NCBI GenBank assembly: GCA_016191815.1
Contig: JACPVI010000017.1
Span: forward strand, 1-32,888
Length of the DNA stretch: 32,888 bases
Source of the DNA: Myxococcales bacterium
Lineage (GTDB): Bacteria > Myxococcota > Myxococcia > Myxococcales > Myxococcaceae
Reading direction: 5' to 3'
This document shows positions 31,244 to 32,888 of the stretch, piece after piece. Both the position numbers and the translations under genes were made by a program. The first letter of the stretch is position 1; each line of letters begins with the position of its first letter. The notes under the pieces were generated by a model. That model saw only the letters and a list, made by a program, of their open reading frames with translations, did not search any database and was not told the DNA's origin.

Positions 31244-32888
31244 CGCCGGCCCCCCAGGAAGCGTCGGATCGTGGGGTACCAGTCCCACCTCGTCGCGAGC
31301 GCCGGCCACAGTTCCTCGAGCGACGCTCCTTCGGGCAGGCCGCGACGTAGCCGCACGACTAGCGCGGCGATGACGTCCAGCTCGGCCTGAAAGTCGGTCC
31401 GCGTCAGGTGCGCGAGCGGATCTTCTTCATCATCTTCCCGATCGCTGTTCTCGTCTGCTTCGCCCGACGGGGGTGTGGGCGAGGCCTTCGCAGGAGTACG
31501 CCCTTCGAGCTCGCCGAGGAGCGCCGCGAGCTCGCCGAGAGCGCCGGAGGCTCCCAGCACCGGCGCGACTACCGACGGGTTGACGAGAAAGGGCACCTGC
31601 GTTCTGCCAACGGTTTCCCAGAGCAAGAAAGGCCGTTCCAAGGGCAGCGCGATGCCGAGCGCTTCGGCCACGTCACGCGGCACCGTCACCTCCGTCTTGC
31701 CGTGCGTCGGGACGACGTACTTCTCGGACGACTTCCTGCCGACCCGGAGTCTGGCCGGCACAGGCCGCAGGACTTCAAGGACGATCTTACCGGCGCGCTC
31801 CCAGGCGTCCGAGATGTGGCCGGCCCCGACCGGGGGAGGACGCCGCTGCTTGGGTACTTCCTTCGGCTTGCCGTTCACGGGGCGAAACATGGTTGGCGTC
31901 AGGCTTCCGATTAGGGAGTCGGTCTGCTTCCTGTCGAGCGAATGCTCGAGCAGCACTTCGACGTTCCCGGACGCGGGCGTGCGGCTGAGCGCGGGCTCGG
32001 TGAGGTTCGCGCTGCCCACGTACAGCCGCCCCACGCCGGTCGAGTTCACGAAGAGGAGTGCCTTGGCATGGAGGTTGCCCGGCTTTTGCGCGCGGCTCAC
32101 GGCCTCCTCGGCGTCGTCGGTTGAGTCGTCGGTTTCAGGCGTCGGCGCGTAGTCGAATGTCTCAGCGCCTGCGAGCTTGCCGGCGGTACCCTTCGGGAAA
32201 TGCGTGTACACCCGAACCGAGTCCCTCGCCGTAGGCCAGAGGGCTCGAAGCTTGCTGATCAAGCGCAGATCGAGGCCGTCCTCTTCCTCCCGCACGCCAG
32301 CGTACAGCGGCGAGACGCAGTGAAGGTCCGCGACGGCGAATCCGCGCAACCGCTCCTTGAGTTGTGGGAGCAGCGGTCGTCGCATCGACGTCAGGAATGT
32401 GGCGTTCTCTCGTTCTCCCTTGGCGACGACACGCATCACCGAACGCGCCCGAGCGCTCATCTGTATCGACTTGCTAAGGACGAGGTCGGCCAGAAAGCTC
32501 CGGACGGCTTGAGGGAGCGGATCATCCACGTTGCCGCGATAGAACGACACGATCTCGAGGTTGGCGCCCAGTCCGCCCCGGGTGAGATTGCTCGAGCCGA
32601 CGCCCACGAGCACTCGCTGTCCTGCTGACAGCATGCAAACCTTCGGGTGAAAGGCGCCCACGACGCGGATGGAATGGATTTCGTAGGAGCCGGCGAACGG
32701 CACGCCTTCGTGCTCGGCGAGCCGTTCGGTGAACGCGCGCCCATCCACGACTTTGGCGGCGGTGTTTTCGGATCCACTTTCGGCGGCGAGAGAGATCCAG
32801 TTGCCGCGCGGCAACGCAGTCCTCTGGCCTCCGTAAGTCCGCCTGCGTCGTGGCGAAGGCGTCCTTCCGGAGGGCCAGAGGACTGGTG
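31240..32888 (-). CDS. PLD-like nuclease-type protein, N-terminus possibly outside window
   Basis: This phospholipase D-superfamily protein has two HKD-type half-sites. Counting from a possible TTG at 32814, they are F-H56-P-K58 with V-G-S-S-N76, and L-H249-A-K251 with V-G-S-A-N270. In nucleases of this fold (BfiI-type or NgoFVII-type) the two halves make one active site that cuts or binds DNA. The first site lacks the Asp of classical HKD enzymes, as in many nuclease members. A middle region and a C-terminal ~130-residue acidic-to-basic tail (E-D-D-E-E-D-P-L-A-H) follow. The frame stays open to the end of the window, so the real start may lie further upstream. The downstream helicase gene overlaps by 4 nt. 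The gene context supports a defence or DNA-processing role; this is inference. Confidence 0.85.
   Translation of the reverse strand, partial: PVLWPSGRTPSPRRRRTYGGQRTALPRGNWISLAAESGSENTAAKVVDGRAFTERLAEHEGVPFAGSYEIHSIRVVGAFHPKVCMLSAGQRVLVGVGSSNLTRGGLGANLEIVSFYRGNVDDPLPQAVRSFLADLVLSKSIQMSARARSVMRVVAKGERENATFLTSMRRPLLPQLKERLRGFAVADLHCVSPLYAGVREEEDGLDLRLISKLRALWPTARDSVRVYTHFPKGTAGKLAGAETFDYAPTPETDDSTDDAEEAVSRAQKPGNLHAKALLFVNSTGVGRLYVGSANLTEPALSRTPASGNVEVLLEHSLDRKQTDSLIGSLTPTMFRPVNGKPKEVPKQRRPPPVGAGHISDAWERAGKIVLEVLRPVPARLRVGRKSSEKYVVPTHGKTEVTVPRDVAEALGIALPLERPFLLWETVGRTQVPFLVNPSVVAPVLGASGALGELAALLGELEGRTPAKASPTPPSGEADENSDREDDEEDPLAHLTRTDFQAELDVIAALVVRLRRGLPEGASLEELWPALATRWDWYPTIRRFLGGRR

Overview
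The window is GC-rich, densely coded DNA that looks like a Myxococcota (delta-type) chromosome, most likely Cystobacterineae. The reasons are the strong G/C bias at third codon positions, many lipoproteins, Cys-rich Stig1-type lipoprotein repeats, an OmpA protein with thrombospondin type 3 calcium repeats, a PilP-type protein, LigD, and frequent GTG/TTG starts. The lineage call is an inference; no rRNA or tRNA gene is visible.

Layout. At 1-321 is the C-terminal end of an HNH endonuclease, followed by a Cys-rich lipoprotein (601-1812). At 1814-7016 is a TRAP transport locus. The solute-binding protein DctP and a fused DctQ-DctM permease run leftwards. A TatT-type lipoprotein (TRAP T component) and a PlsC acyltransferase run rightwards from the same intergenic region. 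At 7021-7631 is a Phd/PIN toxin-antitoxin pair with a palindromic operator. At 7676-10992 a GT39 glycosyltransferase is coupled to an M14 carboxypeptidase. The OmpA/TSP3 protein (11095-12591) converges on a short PilP-like protein. The 475 bp between that gene and a GT87 glycosyltransferase carry three similar hairpins spaced about 127 bp apart.

From 14719 to 15640 are the decayed remains of an Lhr-type helicase in several frames, then a DUF420 membrane protein, a DUF4476 exported protein and a LigD without its polymerase domain. Between 18679 and 21161 are a small exported basic protein, a zinc-ribbon protein, a lipoprotein amidohydrolase and a second Phd/PIN pair whose operator overlaps its start codon. 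Between 21179 and 28733 are an exported LytR_C-ankyrin protein followed by a DUF2259 protein, an orphan HutF, a secreted beta-helix protein, an AlaA-like aminotransferase and a large lipoprotein.

From 28734 to the right edge the character changes. The codon choice is locally less GC-biased, and a two-gene operon encodes an SF2/SNF2-like helicase and a double-HKD phospholipase D-like protein. The two overlap by 4 nt, and the PLD gene runs off the window. This is the best candidate here for a defence (anti-phage or restriction-like) module; it may also include an 88-residue ORF that overlaps the helicase stop by 4 nt. The other interesting signals are the 127-bp hairpin array, the two toxin-antitoxin operators, the duplicated helix at the end of the TRAP permease, and the Lhr gene graveyard.
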